Positions 1 through 7,605 of a stretch of DNA of 64,000 nt are shown piece after piece. The DNA is from Flavimaribacter sediminis. GTDB lineage: Bacteria > Pseudomonadota > Alphaproteobacteria > Rhizobiales > Rhizobiaceae. Both the position numbers and the translations under genes were made by a program. The stretch covers positions 124,001 to 188,000 of the forward strand of contig NZ_JAICBX010000005.1 in the NCBI RefSeq assembly GCF_019492055.1, written 5' to 3'. The stretch's first letter is position 1. The number at the start of each line of letters is the position of its first letter. The notes below the pieces were generated by a model. The model was not told where the DNA came from, did not search any database, and saw nothing but the letters and a program-made list of their open reading frames with translations.

Positions 1-4
1 TCTC

Positions 5-298
5 ATGGAAATCTGGCGTGATCAATTTTCCAACTATACATTCGCCTGCGATCAATCGATGCGCGTCCACTTCATGGCAAAGCAAAAGGTCGCACTCGAT
101 ACTACCGAATCTAATGTAGATGAACTTAAGGCGGCCGAGATTGGCCTTTTAGATTGTCAGAAATACGACTTGTTGCAAAAGAAAATGAAACGTTGGGGTC
201 TCAGCGACAACGAAGTCGGCGAGATGGTTCTACAAGCCGCCGAAGCAGAAAGCGGGTCCCTACGCAAAGTAATTCAAATCCATGAAATCCATTATTAA
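5..298 (+). CDS. Small conserved protein, possibly of the His-Xaa-Ser system (TIGR03982-like); 5' end may be cut
   Basis: This 97-residue reading frame begins at the extreme left edge, so the true start may lie upstream and a signal or membrane segment may be missing. Visible are two Cys residues (in FACDQSM and LLDCQKY) and an acidic, helix-rich body ending in IHEIHY. It overlaps the next gene by 17 bases, so the two are probably translationally coupled. The layout of a short protein directly before a MauG-like diheme protein, and the style of the sequence, recall the small accessory protein of His-Xaa-Ser peptide-modification loci. That match is from memory and has not been tested. The molecular role is unknown. 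Confidence 0.5.
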   Translation: MEIWRDQFSNYTFACDQSMRVHFMAKQKVALDTTESNVDELKAAEIGLLDCQKYDLLQKKMKRWGLSDNEVGEMVLQAAEAESGSLRKVIQIHEIHY

Positions 299-1517
299 TT
301 TTAGTCTAATTGCGGCAATGGTTCTTATCTTGCCGGTACATGCGGATGGGTTGCGTGAGGAGACATTAAGGCAAGCAGCTGTTTCGAGTGGCCTTGTTCC
401 GGCCGCTGAAACGCATGTGCTGGTATCATTGGAACTCGCAAAAGTCGGCAAATTGCTTTTCGAATCAAAGCTTTTGTCGCCAAGCAATACAATCGCTTGC
501 GCGACCTGTCATATTGACAGGTTTGGGTCTGCGGATGGATTGCAGCAGGCGGTTGGGATCGGTGGAACGGGAATTGGCGTCGAACGCTTGAAAGGCAATG
601 GCAGGATTGTTCCGCGGAACACGTTACCGTTTTGGGGACGCGGCGGCGTCGCCTTCAATGTGTTTTTTTGGGATGGCAAGGTCGATGGAACAGGTGGTCG
701 CCTGCACAGCCAATTTGGCTCAGCGACACCATCTCACGATCCGCTGGTTGTGGCAGTCCATTTACCGCCTGCCGAATTGAGTGAAATGGTCGGAACTGAA
801 GTTGATGAAGATAAAGTACAGACTGAAACGGTAAATTCGGCGGAACTGCTTTATAGCGCTGCCACCCAGCGTGTTGCAGCTGATCCGAAACTCGGCGTGG
901 CGTTGGCAAGAGCACGTAGGGTAGAACTTGGCGAACTCGCATTCTTGGATATAGCCGAGGCAATTGCAGCGTTTATCCGCACCAATTTTCAAGTCAGCGA
1001 AACAGCATTTCACCGATTTGTTTTCGATGGCAAGCCGCTTCCACGCTCAGTGGTCGAAGGTGGCTTGATTTTCTATGGAAAAGGCGGGTGTGCAAGTTGC
1101 CACAATGGTCCGTATTTCAGCGACCTCGAGTTTCACGGAATTCCATTTCCACCTGCTGGATTTGGCAAGAATGGATTCGGAGTTGACTATGGCCGCTACA
1201 ATGTGACTCTCGATCCCAGTGACCGCGGAAGATTTCGCACGCCGCCACTGTACAATGTCAGAAAGACCGCACCTTATGGACATTCTGGCAGCATAAAAAA
1301 TCTTGCCGATGCCATCACCATCCACTTCGATCCGTTGGGAGTCCCGATTTATAAAACGCTCTCGCCAGTGCAGCGGGCTGAATTCTATCGGTCATTGAAA
1401 GTCTGGTCTTCGGAGCCTGTTTCTGGAAATGTGCTCTATCCCGAAGATATCATCAAGCTTGTCGATTTCCTTAGCAGCCTTGAATACACAACACGGTGGT
1501 CTGTCGAATCGGAATGA
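282..1517 (+). CDS. MauG-like / diheme cytochrome c peroxidase family protein
   Basis: This 411-residue periplasmic protein has an N-terminal signal peptide (residues 1 to about 21) and two CxxCH heme c sites: CATCH at 73-77 and CASCH at 270-274. It also has the family's late motif APYGHSGS. Members either reduce H2O2 or, like MauG, use high-valent heme to oxidise a protein side chain. The sequence alone does not say which. The start at 282 lies inside the end of the upstream small ORF, which suggests coupling. Together the two may be the tail of a His-Xaa-Ser maturation locus whose radical SAM genes would lie left of the window. The diheme assignment is firm; the Hxs link is inference. Confidence 0.88.
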   Translation: MKSIINFSLIAAMVLILPVHADGLREETLRQAAVSSGLVPAAETHVLVSLELAKVGKLLFESKLLSPSNTIACATCHIDRFGSADGLQQAVGIGGTGIGVERLKGNGRIVPRNTLPFWGRGGVAFNVFFWDGKVDGTGGRLHSQFGSATPSHDPLVVAVHLPPAELSEMVGTEVDEDKVQTETVNSAELLYSAATQRVAADPKLGVALARARRVELGELAFLDIAEAIAAFIRTNFQVSETAFHRFVFDGKPLPRSVVEGGLIFYGKGGCASCHNGPYFSDLEFHGIPFPPAGFGKNGFGVDYGRYNVTLDPSDRGRFRTPPLYNVRKTAPYGHSGSIKNLADAITIHFDPLGVPIYKTLSPVQRAEFYRSLKVWSSEPVSGNVLYPEDIIKLVDFLSSLEYTTRWSVESE

Positions 1518-1693
1518 AACATGACTTTCACGCAAAGAGTAATGATCTGAATAGACACAGCCGCCGCACGAGCAAATCAAACTCTAATTTCTGCATTCAC
1601 GGACGTTATACATTACGATTGAGCCTAACCAAATCACAACCGCCAATTGGGGAAGCAGGGCCGGAAGGAACACGTCGAGTCTCTCACCGTCGA

Positions 1694-1795
1694 ATTCTGA
1701 ATCGAACCCGGATCGCAGAAAACGCCGAAAATCCGTTCTCCCGAAGCGGAGCCAGATTGCGACAATCGCAGCCTGTAGACCAAAAAATTTCGAAT
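1694..1795. repeat. Degenerate single copy of the 101-bp repeat unit
   Basis: The 354-base gap between the MauG-like gene and higA holds no credible gene. It contains one diverged unit of the repeat found in tandem at 2311-2742. Segments such as CGAACCC.GATCGCAGA, CGAAAA.CCGTT and GCCAGATTGCG line up in the same order and spacing as in the array. The match is imperfect, so this looks like an older copy. Nothing else is recognisable in the gap. Confidence 0.6.
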
Positions 1796-1871
1796 CCAAA
1801 GAGAACGACAGCTAGTAGTGACCGTTAGTTGAACTCTAGATACGACCTATCCAACGCGCATTTTCACACCC

Positions 1872-2162
1872 TTAAGCCACCACCAACGGCTCGATATTCG
1901 AAACGTCCACGACCTTGCGCGCCTGAGCGAGATCGCAGGCGCGCTGCAGGTTCAGCCAGAATTCGGGCGTATTGCCGAAGACTATCGAGAGGCGCAGGGC
2001 GGTGTCCGCCGTCAGGGCCATGTCGCCCTTGACGAGACGCTCGATCCGGGCGCGCGGCACATCGAGGCGTTTCGCGAGCGCGCCGGCGCTCATCTTCAAC
2101 GGTTCGAGAAACAGCTCGCTGAGCACTTCGCCGGGACGAACAGGGTTGCATATCTCTTTCAT
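1872..2162 (-). CDS. higA: HigA-family antitoxin (XRE helix-turn-helix), apparently orphan
   Basis: This 96-residue protein matches the HigA family in length and layout. It has an N-terminal PGEVLSELFLEPL motif, a helix-turn-helix around residues 24-50, and a TPEFWLNLQ segment followed by a hydrophobic tail. HigA proteins bind and neutralise the HigB mRNA interferase and repress their own promoter. higB normally lies just upstream on the same strand, here roughly 2165-2450. That interval holds only a short spacer and the start of a repeat array, and no HigB-like frame (about 90 residues with the usual C-terminal WS..VNGNWR motif) can be read. The gene therefore looks like a solitary antitoxin, either a relic or a stand-alone repressor. 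Confidence 0.85.
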   Translation of the reverse strand: MKEICNPVRPGEVLSELFLEPLKMSAGALAKRLDVPRARIERLVKGDMALTADTALRLSIVFGNTPEFWLNLQRACDLAQARKVVDVSNIEPLVVA

Positions 2163-2310
2163 GCAACCATCATTCCACGCCTACCAGAACAAATCAAGAA
2201 CTTTATCGTGCATTCACAGCCGTTTTGTGTTAGGATGCAGCCTGTTGAAATCGCCGGCGCCCCTTGCGGACGCATGGCCGGACTGCAAGCTTCGAGCCTG
2301 AAAATCCATT

Positions 2311-2742
2311 TTCCCGAAACAAAGCCAGATGTCGTCAGCCGAAGCCAACAGACCTGAAAAACGCAAATTCCCGAAACGAACCCAGATCGCAGAGAGCACC
2401 GAAAACCCGTTTTCCCGAAACAAAGCCAGATGGCGTCACCCGAAGCCCGCAGACCTGAAAATCGCAGATTCCCGAAACAAACCCAGATCACAGAAAGCAC
2501 AGAAAACCTGTTTTCCCGAAACAAAGCCAGATGGCGTCACCCGAAGCCCGCAGACCTGAAAATCGCAGATTCCCGAAACAAACCCAGATCACAGAAAGCA
2601 CAGAAAACCTGTTTTCCCGAAACAAAGCGAGATGGCGCCACCCGAAGCCCGCAGACCTGAAAATCGCAGATTCCCGAAACAAACCCAGATCACGTGAAAT
2701 GCTCGAAGTTCGCCGAATCCCGAAACAAAGCCAGATTGCCCG
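2311..2742. repeat. Tandem array of 101-bp units, about 4.2 copies
   Basis: The core TTCCCGAAACAAAGCCAGA starts at 2311, 2412, 2513 and (one mismatch) 2614, exactly 101 bases apart. A fifth, shortened copy lies near 2717. Each unit also carries a related core, TTCCCGAAACAAACCCAGA, 57 bases further on, so a unit is two diverged halves of 57 and 44 bases. Units 2 and 3 are nearly identical; unit 1 and the last are more diverged. Several reading frames stay open through the array because 101 is not a multiple of three, and none looks like a protein. The same core recurs at 40991-41073. Confidence 0.92.
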
Positions 2743-2771
2743 AACCGTCGCGGGAATCTGCCGATTAAAGG

Positions 2772-2787
2772 ATTATTACATAATAAT
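2772..2787. promoter_or_regulatory. AT-rich palindrome ATTATTA-CA-TAATAAT
   Basis: A perfect 7+7 inverted repeat with a 2-base centre lies in an AT-rich stretch between the repeat array and the cyclase gene. It is placed like an operator or upstream promoter element, but no regulator can be assigned. Confidence 0.35.
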
Positions 2788-2872
2788 ATCATAATCTTAC
2801 CCTGAATCACACCGTGACCCGCAACCCCGCCGTCCGGTTTGTCGGGCCTGCTTCTTTTAATCGTCTCGCCCA

Positions 2873-2889
2873 GCCCATATATTATGGGC
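2873..2889. promoter_or_regulatory. Perfect palindrome GCCCATA-TAT-TATGGGC upstream of the cyclase
   Basis: A 7+7 inverted repeat with a 3-base centre ends 29 bases before the chosen ATG of the cyclase at 2919. Its AT-rich middle (TATATT) could act as a -10 element, so a bound protein would block transcription. It also argues that the coding region begins at 2919 and not at the in-frame GTG at 2814, which would place the palindrome inside the gene. Confidence 0.45.
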
Positions 2890-2918
2890 GTCCATCCGAG
2901 CCTGAACGGAACACGACC

Positions 2919-3926
2919 ATGCCAGACCCCGCCTCTGCCGATGCCGACGCAAAAGTTGTGCGGAAGCTGACGACGATCATGGCGGCCGACGCCGCCGGCT
3001 ACAGCACCGCGATGGACAATGACGAGGTCGGAACGCTCGCCTCGCTGCGCGCCGCCCGCAAGGTTTTTTCCCGCTTCATCGAAAGGCACAACGGCCGCAT
3101 CGCCAACACCGCCGGCGACGGCATGATCGCCGACTTCCCGTCCGTTGTCGAAGCCGTGCAGTGCGCCATCGAGGTGCAGCAGGAACTCAACGGCAGCAAG
3201 GGCCCCGAGGGCGGCCTGCATTTCCGCATCGGCATCCATCTGGGCGACGTGATCGTCGACGGCGAGGACCTGCTCGGCGAAGGCGTCAATCTCGCCGCCC
3301 GGCTGCAGACCATGGCGGAGCCCGGCGGCATTCTCATCTCCCAGCAGGTCTACGACCAGGTCCACACGAAGCTCTCGGTCGGTTTCGACTACCTCGGCGT
3401 CAAACACCCGAAAAACCTGACCGAAAGCGTGACGGTCTACGGCGTTTCGCTCAACCGGGCGAAGCCCGCCGCCGCCGTCTTCGGCCGTCATGCAAATCGC
3501 CAAGCGGGCGCTCGCGAAGCCTCGCGGGAAAGCGCCGAACGGTCGCGCCGCAGTCATTGCAAAACCGCGCATCGGGAAGACAGCGACGCCTCGCGGCAGG
3601 ACGACGACACCTACCGGACCAAGGTGATCCGCCACGCGCAGACCCTGGGTCTCGTCCTTGTCGGGCTGGCCGTCATCGACTTCGCCACCGGCAGCGGCAT
3701 GTGGGTCCAGTGGCCGGCCATCCCCATCCTCGCCGTCATCGGCATCGAAATGGCGCCGCTCGCCGCGTCGCGCAGCCAGACGGTGTTCGCCCTGCGCATG
3801 GGCGTGGCGATCGCCGCCCTGGCGCTCATCAACCTGTTTTCCTGGAGCGGAACCCTCTGGTTCCTCTGGCCGGCCGGCGCAATGATCCTCGCCGCGCTCA
3901 TTCGCAAGGTCGCAGTGCGAACCTGA
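2919..3926 (+). CDS. Class III adenylate/guanylate cyclase with C-terminal membrane domain
   Basis: This 335-residue protein has a class III cyclase domain at about 8-178. Visible are the first metal Asp in MAADAAGYS (D24), the second in TAGDGMIADF (D67), and the transition-state pair Asn124/Arg128 in GVNLAARLQ. A polar linker (about 185-235) leads to a hydrophobic region, 240-330. There the pattern of a helix, a turn and W.WPA occurs twice (near 262-267 and 313-318), resembling the small 2TM family. The product should make cAMP from ATP at the membrane. ATG 2919 is preferred because the in-frame GTG 2814 would add a poorly conserved leader that includes a palindrome. The catalytic residues are intact. 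Confidence 0.88.
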   Translation: MPDPASADADAKVVRKLTTIMAADAAGYSTAMDNDEVGTLASLRAARKVFSRFIERHNGRIANTAGDGMIADFPSVVEAVQCAIEVQQELNGSKGPEGGLHFRIGIHLGDVIVDGEDLLGEGVNLAARLQTMAEPGGILISQQVYDQVHTKLSVGFDYLGVKHPKNLTESVTVYGVSLNRAKPAAAVFGRHANRQAGAREASRESAERSRRSHCKTAHREDSDASRQDDDTYRTKVIRHAQTLGLVLVGLAVIDFATGSGMWVQWPAIPILAVIGIEMAPLAASRSQTVFALRMGVAIAALALINLFSWSGTLWFLWPAGAMILAALIRKVAVRT

Positions 3927-3944
3927 AGCTGCGCCGCCGTGTCG

Positions 3945-5180
3945 TCAGCCCGCCTGCCGGACAAGCTCCGCCAGCCGCTCCACCCCGGCGCGAATCTGTG
4001 CGCAATCGGGCAGCGAAAAACTCAGCCGCATGGCGTCGGAGGTCCGGCCATCGGCATAGAAAGCGCGTCCCGGCACATAGGCCGCGCGGGCTTCCTCGAT
4101 GGCGCGCGGCAGCAGCGCCGCCGTGTCGATCCCGGCGCCGGCCGCCAGCCAGATGAACATGCCGCCCTCGGGCTCGGACCAGCGGGCGTGCGCCGGCATA
4201 TGTTGCGACAGGGCCTCCAGCATGGCGTCCCGCTTGGCGCGGTAATGGGCCTGCGCCCGCGCTGCCTGCCGGTCGAAATGGTCGGCCGTCAGGCGGGCGA
4301 CAACCATCTGGTTGAGGGCCGGCGCATTGAGATCGCTGGACTGCTTGATCAGCACCAGGCGCCGGATCAGGTCCCGCGAGGCGCAAACCCAGCCGAGCCT
4401 CATGCCCGGGGTGAATACTTTGGAGAAGGAGCCGCAGAAAACCACGCGCGACTCGTCGATGGAACGGCCGCCCTCCAGGTCAAGCGCCTGGATCGGCGCA
4501 ACCGGTTCGCCCTCGTAGCGAAGCGCCGCGTAGGGACTGTCCTCGATGATGGCGATATCCAGCCTTTCGGCGAGGTCGAGCAGGCGTCGACGCGCCGCAA
4601 GGTCCATGGTTTCGCCGGACGGGTTGGCGAAATCGGGCACCACATAGGCGAACTTGCAGTCGGACGGGTCGCTTTCGGAACGGGTCCGGACCTGCGCCGC
4701 CGTCGCTTCGATATCGGCGACATCGAGGTCCTGGAAAACCGGCTCGCTCGCCGCAAACGCCTGCAGTGCGCCGAGATAGGTGGGCGCGGTCACAAGGGCC
4801 GTGTCGCCCGGCGACAGGAAAAGCTTGGCGGTGAACTCCAGCGCCTGCTGGGAGCCGCTGGTGATCAGGATGTTGTCGCGGCTGCAGGCGACGCCGCGGG
4901 AACGCATGTGGTCGACGATCCAGTCGCGCAGATCCGCGTCGCCCTCGCTGACGGAATATTGCAGCGCCCTGCCGGCGGAAACGGGATCGGACAGGATATC
5001 GGAATAGTGCTGACGGATCACGTCGACCGGAAACAGGGCCGGGTCGGGAATGCCGCCGGCGAAGGAAATCACGCCCGGCTGCTCGATTATCTTGAGAAGC
5101 TCGCGGATCTCCGAAGCCTGCATCCGGGATGCGCGACGGGCAAGGCGCGGCGCGCGCGCAAGAAGTGCTGCGTCTGACAT
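3945..5180 (-). CDS. PLP-dependent fold-type I aminotransferase (2-aminoadipate/aromatic aminotransferase type)
   Basis: This 411-residue enzyme belongs to the class I/II aminotransferases related to LysN and to MocR catalytic domains. Visible are ISFAGGIPDPALFP near the N-terminus, the NPSG loop (N186), the cofactor Asp in IIEDSPY (D214) and the PLP lysine K254 in GSFSKVFTPGMRLGW. It transfers amino groups between an amino acid and a 2-oxo acid; the substrate cannot be told. The gene stands alone on the minus strand, convergent with the cyclase. A perfect inverted repeat (5198-5224) overlaps its promoter region, which suggests repression by a dimeric regulator encoded elsewhere. Confidence 0.9.
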   Translation of the reverse strand: MSDAALLARAPRLARRASRMQASEIRELLKIIEQPGVISFAGGIPDPALFPVDVIRQHYSDILSDPVSAGRALQYSVSEGDADLRDWIVDHMRSRGVACSRDNILITSGSQQALEFTAKLFLSPGDTALVTAPTYLGALQAFAASEPVFQDLDVADIEATAAQVRTRSESDPSDCKFAYVVPDFANPSGETMDLAARRRLLDLAERLDIAIIEDSPYAALRYEGEPVAPIQALDLEGGRSIDESRVVFCGSFSKVFTPGMRLGWVCASRDLIRRLVLIKQSSDLNAPALNQMVVARLTADHFDRQAARAQAHYRAKRDAMLEALSQHMPAHARWSEPEGGMFIWLAAGAGIDTAALLPRAIEEARAAYVPGRAFYADGRTSDAMRLSFSLPDCAQIRAGVERLAELVRQAG

Positions 5181-5197
5181 GATCGTTCTCCTCGGCG

Positions 5198-5228
5198 CAA
5201 TAGGTCAATATTGCTGACCTATTGTCAA
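5198..5228 (-). promoter_or_regulatory. Promoter with perfect 10+10 operator palindrome for the aminotransferase
   Basis: CAATAGGTCA (5198-5207) and TGACCTATTG (5215-5224) form a perfect inverted repeat with a 7-base spacer. On the minus strand a TTGACA -35 box (5228-5223) runs into the right arm, and a weaker ACCTAT sits 17 bases on, in the left arm. The start codon of the aminotransferase follows about 18 bases after the palindrome. A protein bound here would overlap RNA polymerase. Confidence 0.6.
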
Positions 5229-5252
5229 GAAGATTCATCGCCGGCCACAAAA

Positions 5253-5276
5253 AAGGCCCGGATCGCTCCGGGCCTT
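5253..5276 (-). terminator. Rho-independent terminator of the amino-acid binding protein gene
   Basis: AAGGCCCGGA and TCCGGGCCTT form a perfect 10-bp stem with a TCGC loop. On the minus strand the stem is followed by a run of T. It lies 25 bases beyond the stop codon of the gene at 5301-6506. Confidence 0.88.
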
Positions 5277-5300
5277 CGATGCTTCATTGGTGGGGCGAAA

Positions 5301-6506
5301 TTACTTCGCCATGCCGGTGTTCATGATCTTGCCGTCTTCGATGGCTGTGGTCACGTAGACGCCGGGCACGTCGCCATTCTCGTCGAAATCCTGCGAGCCG
5401 GCGGCGCCTTCATAGTTGATGTCCGTGCCTGCGGCGATCAGTTCCTTGGCCTTTGTCCATTCGCCGGGAAGGATCACTTCGCCGGGAGCGTTGGCCACGT
5501 CGCGGATCGCGCCGGCGATCGCCGCGCGATCGGTGCTGCCGGCCTTTTCGGCGGCCAGCGCCAGAATGAAGGCGGCGTCATAGCCGTTGGCCACGAAGGT
5601 GCCGTCAGCCTGCACGCCGGCTTCCGACGCCATCACGTTGAAGGCGTCCGAGCCAGGCAGGTCCGGGGTGCCCGGGCGGGTCATGATGATCTTGCCGGTG
5701 GCGGCCGGAACATTGTCGGCCATAGCCTGCGAAACCATGCCGTCGCCGCCGTAGAAGATCGGGAAGTCGCCGCCTTCCAGCGCCTGGCGCAGGATCGTTT
5801 GGCCGGATCCGTCGCCATAGGCCAGGATCACCAGCGCGTCGGCGCCGGAGGAGGACAGCGAGCCGATTTCGGCGCGGTAGTCGGCTTTGCCGTCTTCATG
5901 CGCCTGGGAGTCGGCCACCGTGCCGCCTTCCGCTTCAAAGGCTGCGACGAAGGCTTCTGCGAAACCCTTGCCGTAGTCGTTGTTGACATAGGTCACGGCG
6001 ACGTTGTCATGGCCGGCGGACTTGACGACGCGCGCCAGAACGCCGCCCTGGAAGGCGTCGGAGGTCGCTGTGCGGAACACCAGATCCTTGTCGTCCAGAG
6101 TGGTCAGCGCCGGCGAAGTCGAGGCCGGAGAGATCATCGCCACGCCGCCCGGAATGCCGGCGTTGTTGGCCGCGGAGATCGTTGCGCCCGAGCACAGCGC
6201 GCCGACGATCGCGGAAACCTTGTCGACATTGACGACGCGGTCGGCCGCGTCGGCGGCTTTGGTGGCGTCGGCGCAGGTCGTGTCGCCGACGATCAACTCG
6301 ATGGTCTTGCCGTCCATCAGGCCGCCATTGTCGTTGACGTTCTTGAGCGCCAGATTGGCGCCGTCGATGATCGGCGGCGTCAGGCTTTCGATCGGACCGG
6401 TTACACCGCCGAGAAAGCCGAACTTGACGTCGGCGGCCGTCGCTGCGCCGGAAAGGCAGGCAAGCGCGACGCCGGTGGCAAGCGCCATTTTGAGTGTTGG
6501 CATCAT
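5301..6506 (-). CDS. ABC transporter periplasmic binding protein, branched-chain amino acid type (Peripla_BP_6)
   Basis: This 401-residue secreted protein has a clear signal peptide ending in SGAATAA (about residue 25). The mature part is a LivJ-like receptor fold: VKFGFLGGVTGPIESLTPPI at the start, a VIGDTTC-like first lobe and a paired-lobe ending. It should capture a branched-chain or other hydrophobic amino acid, or a related compound, in the periplasm for an ABC importer. No Liv permeases or ATPases are adjacent, and the gene has its own promoter and terminator, so it either serves a transporter encoded elsewhere or is an orphan receptor. Confidence 0.9.
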   Translation of the reverse strand: MMPTLKMALATGVALACLSGAATAADVKFGFLGGVTGPIESLTPPIIDGANLALKNVNDNGGLMDGKTIELIVGDTTCADATKAADAADRVVNVDKVSAIVGALCSGATISAANNAGIPGGVAMISPASTSPALTTLDDKDLVFRTATSDAFQGGVLARVVKSAGHDNVAVTYVNNDYGKGFAEAFVAAFEAEGGTVADSQAHEDGKADYRAEIGSLSSSGADALVILAYGDGSGQTILRQALEGGDFPIFYGGDGMVSQAMADNVPAATGKIIMTRPGTPDLPGSDAFNVMASEAGVQADGTFVANGYDAAFILALAAEKAGSTDRAAIAGAIRDVANAPGEVILPGEWTKAKELIAAGTDINYEGAAGSQDFDENGDVPGVYVTTAIEDGKIMNTGMAK

Positions 6507-6598
6507 TGATTATTCTCCCAAATTGCAGACCGGTTTGTCCGGCCCTTGATCCGATTAAAACGGGTTCCCTTCCGCGCAAGGCGCGAAAAGTTGGCGCA

Positions 6599-6626
6599 AT
6601 CATAGCGAAAGATACAGCGCTTTAAA
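6599..6626 (-). promoter_or_regulatory. Likely sigma-70 promoter for the binding protein gene
   Basis: Read on the minus strand, TTTAAA (6626-6621) and TATGAT (6604-6599) are separated by 16 bases and lie about 93 bases before the ATG at 6506. The -10 hexamer is good and the -35 is moderate. The rest of the gap (6507-6678) also holds an imperfect hairpin at 6660-6688 that overlaps the soeC stop codon. Confidence 0.45.
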
Positions 6627-6678
6627 GCCGAAAAGTGAAATTTGGTTGACGCCTGTATTCGGGCGTAAATCGGCTTCT

Positions 6679-7605
6679 TTACCGCCCGTAGTAAAGCGAT
6701 ACGGCGTGGCGAGCTTCAGCGAAAAACAGCCAGCGCTCGACGAAGAGCCCGGCGATGAGACACACGAAAGCGACCCCCAGCCAGGCAAGCGGACCGCCGC
6801 TGATCGCCACGGCCAGCGAGATCAGAAGCGGAGCCGCGAAACCCGTCGTCAGGGCGATGGCCCGCAGCTTCGCCGCATGCTTGCGGCCGATGACATGGAC
6901 CATCTCCCGCGTCAGGTAGTTCTCGCCGGAATGCGGGCTTTCGAGCAGCCGTACGCGGCCGATCGCGCCAAGCCCTGTCGCTGTCTCCGGGGTAGAGCCC
7001 ACGGCCGCCAGAGAGGTTCGGCCAGCCCTGTGCCACCAGGACATTTTCAGCGCCCAGGCGACGATGAGCACAAGGCAGGCCATTCCGGCGATCGTTGCGC
7101 GATCGGAAGAGTTCGTTTCCGGGTTCAGCGCAGCCGCCGCCACGTAGCCGCAGGCGATCGCGAAACCGACATAGACGAGCGGCGTCAGGATGGAGTTCCA
7201 GTGCGGCACCGTGCGGAGCTGCGTATAGATCATCGCCGTCGCGACCACCGTGACGATCGCCAGGAAAGCGATCAGAACGCCGAGCCACAGCGGCCGGTTA
7301 CCGGCGAAAAGCCAGAACAGGACATAGACGCCGAACAGAAACAGCGTCGCCACCGCCAGCACGCCTTCGCGCGACAGCCACGACGAGCGCCATTGGGAAA
7401 AAGCCCGCCAGGCCCGTTCCGGATGGCCGAGATGAAAGGTCGAGGAAATCAGCCCCGCCACCGCAAGGCCGCCGGCCAGCAGCGAGATCAGAAACGCCGC
7501 CAGCGGCCCTTGGGACATGGGCGCGCCGACGCCGATCATCGCGATCAGACCGAAGCCGGCGCCGGAAGTTACGGTAAAGAAGATGACCGATATAGCAGGA
7601 TGCAT
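6679..7605 (-). CDS. soeC: Membrane anchor subunit of sulfite dehydrogenase (SoeC/DmsC family)
   Basis: This 308-residue integral membrane protein has about eight hydrophobic helices and the DmsC-family pattern. The motif STFHLGHPERAWRAF near residue 60, followed by SSWLSREG, is typical of the SoeC branch. It anchors the molybdoenzyme on the cytoplasmic face and passes electrons to quinone. Its ATG overlaps the stop of the upstream iron-sulfur gene by one base (TGATG), so the subunits are coupled. The assignment to sulfite oxidation rests on similarity to the Soe family and on the gene order; a different DMSO-reductase-family substrate cannot be excluded. Confidence 0.78.
   Translation of the reverse strand: MHPAISVIFFTVTSGAGFGLIAMIGVGAPMSQGPLAAFLISLLAGGLAVAGLISSTFHLGHPERAWRAFSQWRSSWLSREGVLAVATLFLFGVYVLFWLFAGNRPLWLGVLIAFLAIVTVVATAMIYTQLRTVPHWNSILTPLVYVGFAIACGYVAAAALNPETNSSDRATIAGMACLVLIVAWALKMSWWHRAGRTSLAAVGSTPETATGLGAIGRVRLLESPHSGENYLTREMVHVIGRKHAAKLRAIALTTGFAAPLLISLAVAISGGPLAWLGVAFVCLIAGLFVERWLFFAEARHAVSLYYGR

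Noticed and set aside
2163-2450. Possible HigB remnant upstream of higA
   Set aside because: A short RLHPNTKRL-like stretch is the only resemblance to HigB; it is too weak to call a pseudogene.
2159-2794. Overlapping open frames on both strands through the 101-bp array (60 to 120 codons)
   Set aside because: They are the same peptide shifted by one repeat unit, open because the unit is low in stop codons and its length is not a multiple of three; no ribosome binding site or family match.
2589-3635. 348-codon minus-strand frame
   Set aside because: It is the antisense of the cyclase gene running into the repeat; high-GC codon bias opens the opposite frame.
5211-6509. 432-codon plus-strand frame opposite the amino-acid binding protein
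   Set aside because: Antisense shadow; the minus-strand gene has signal peptide, family motifs and terminator.
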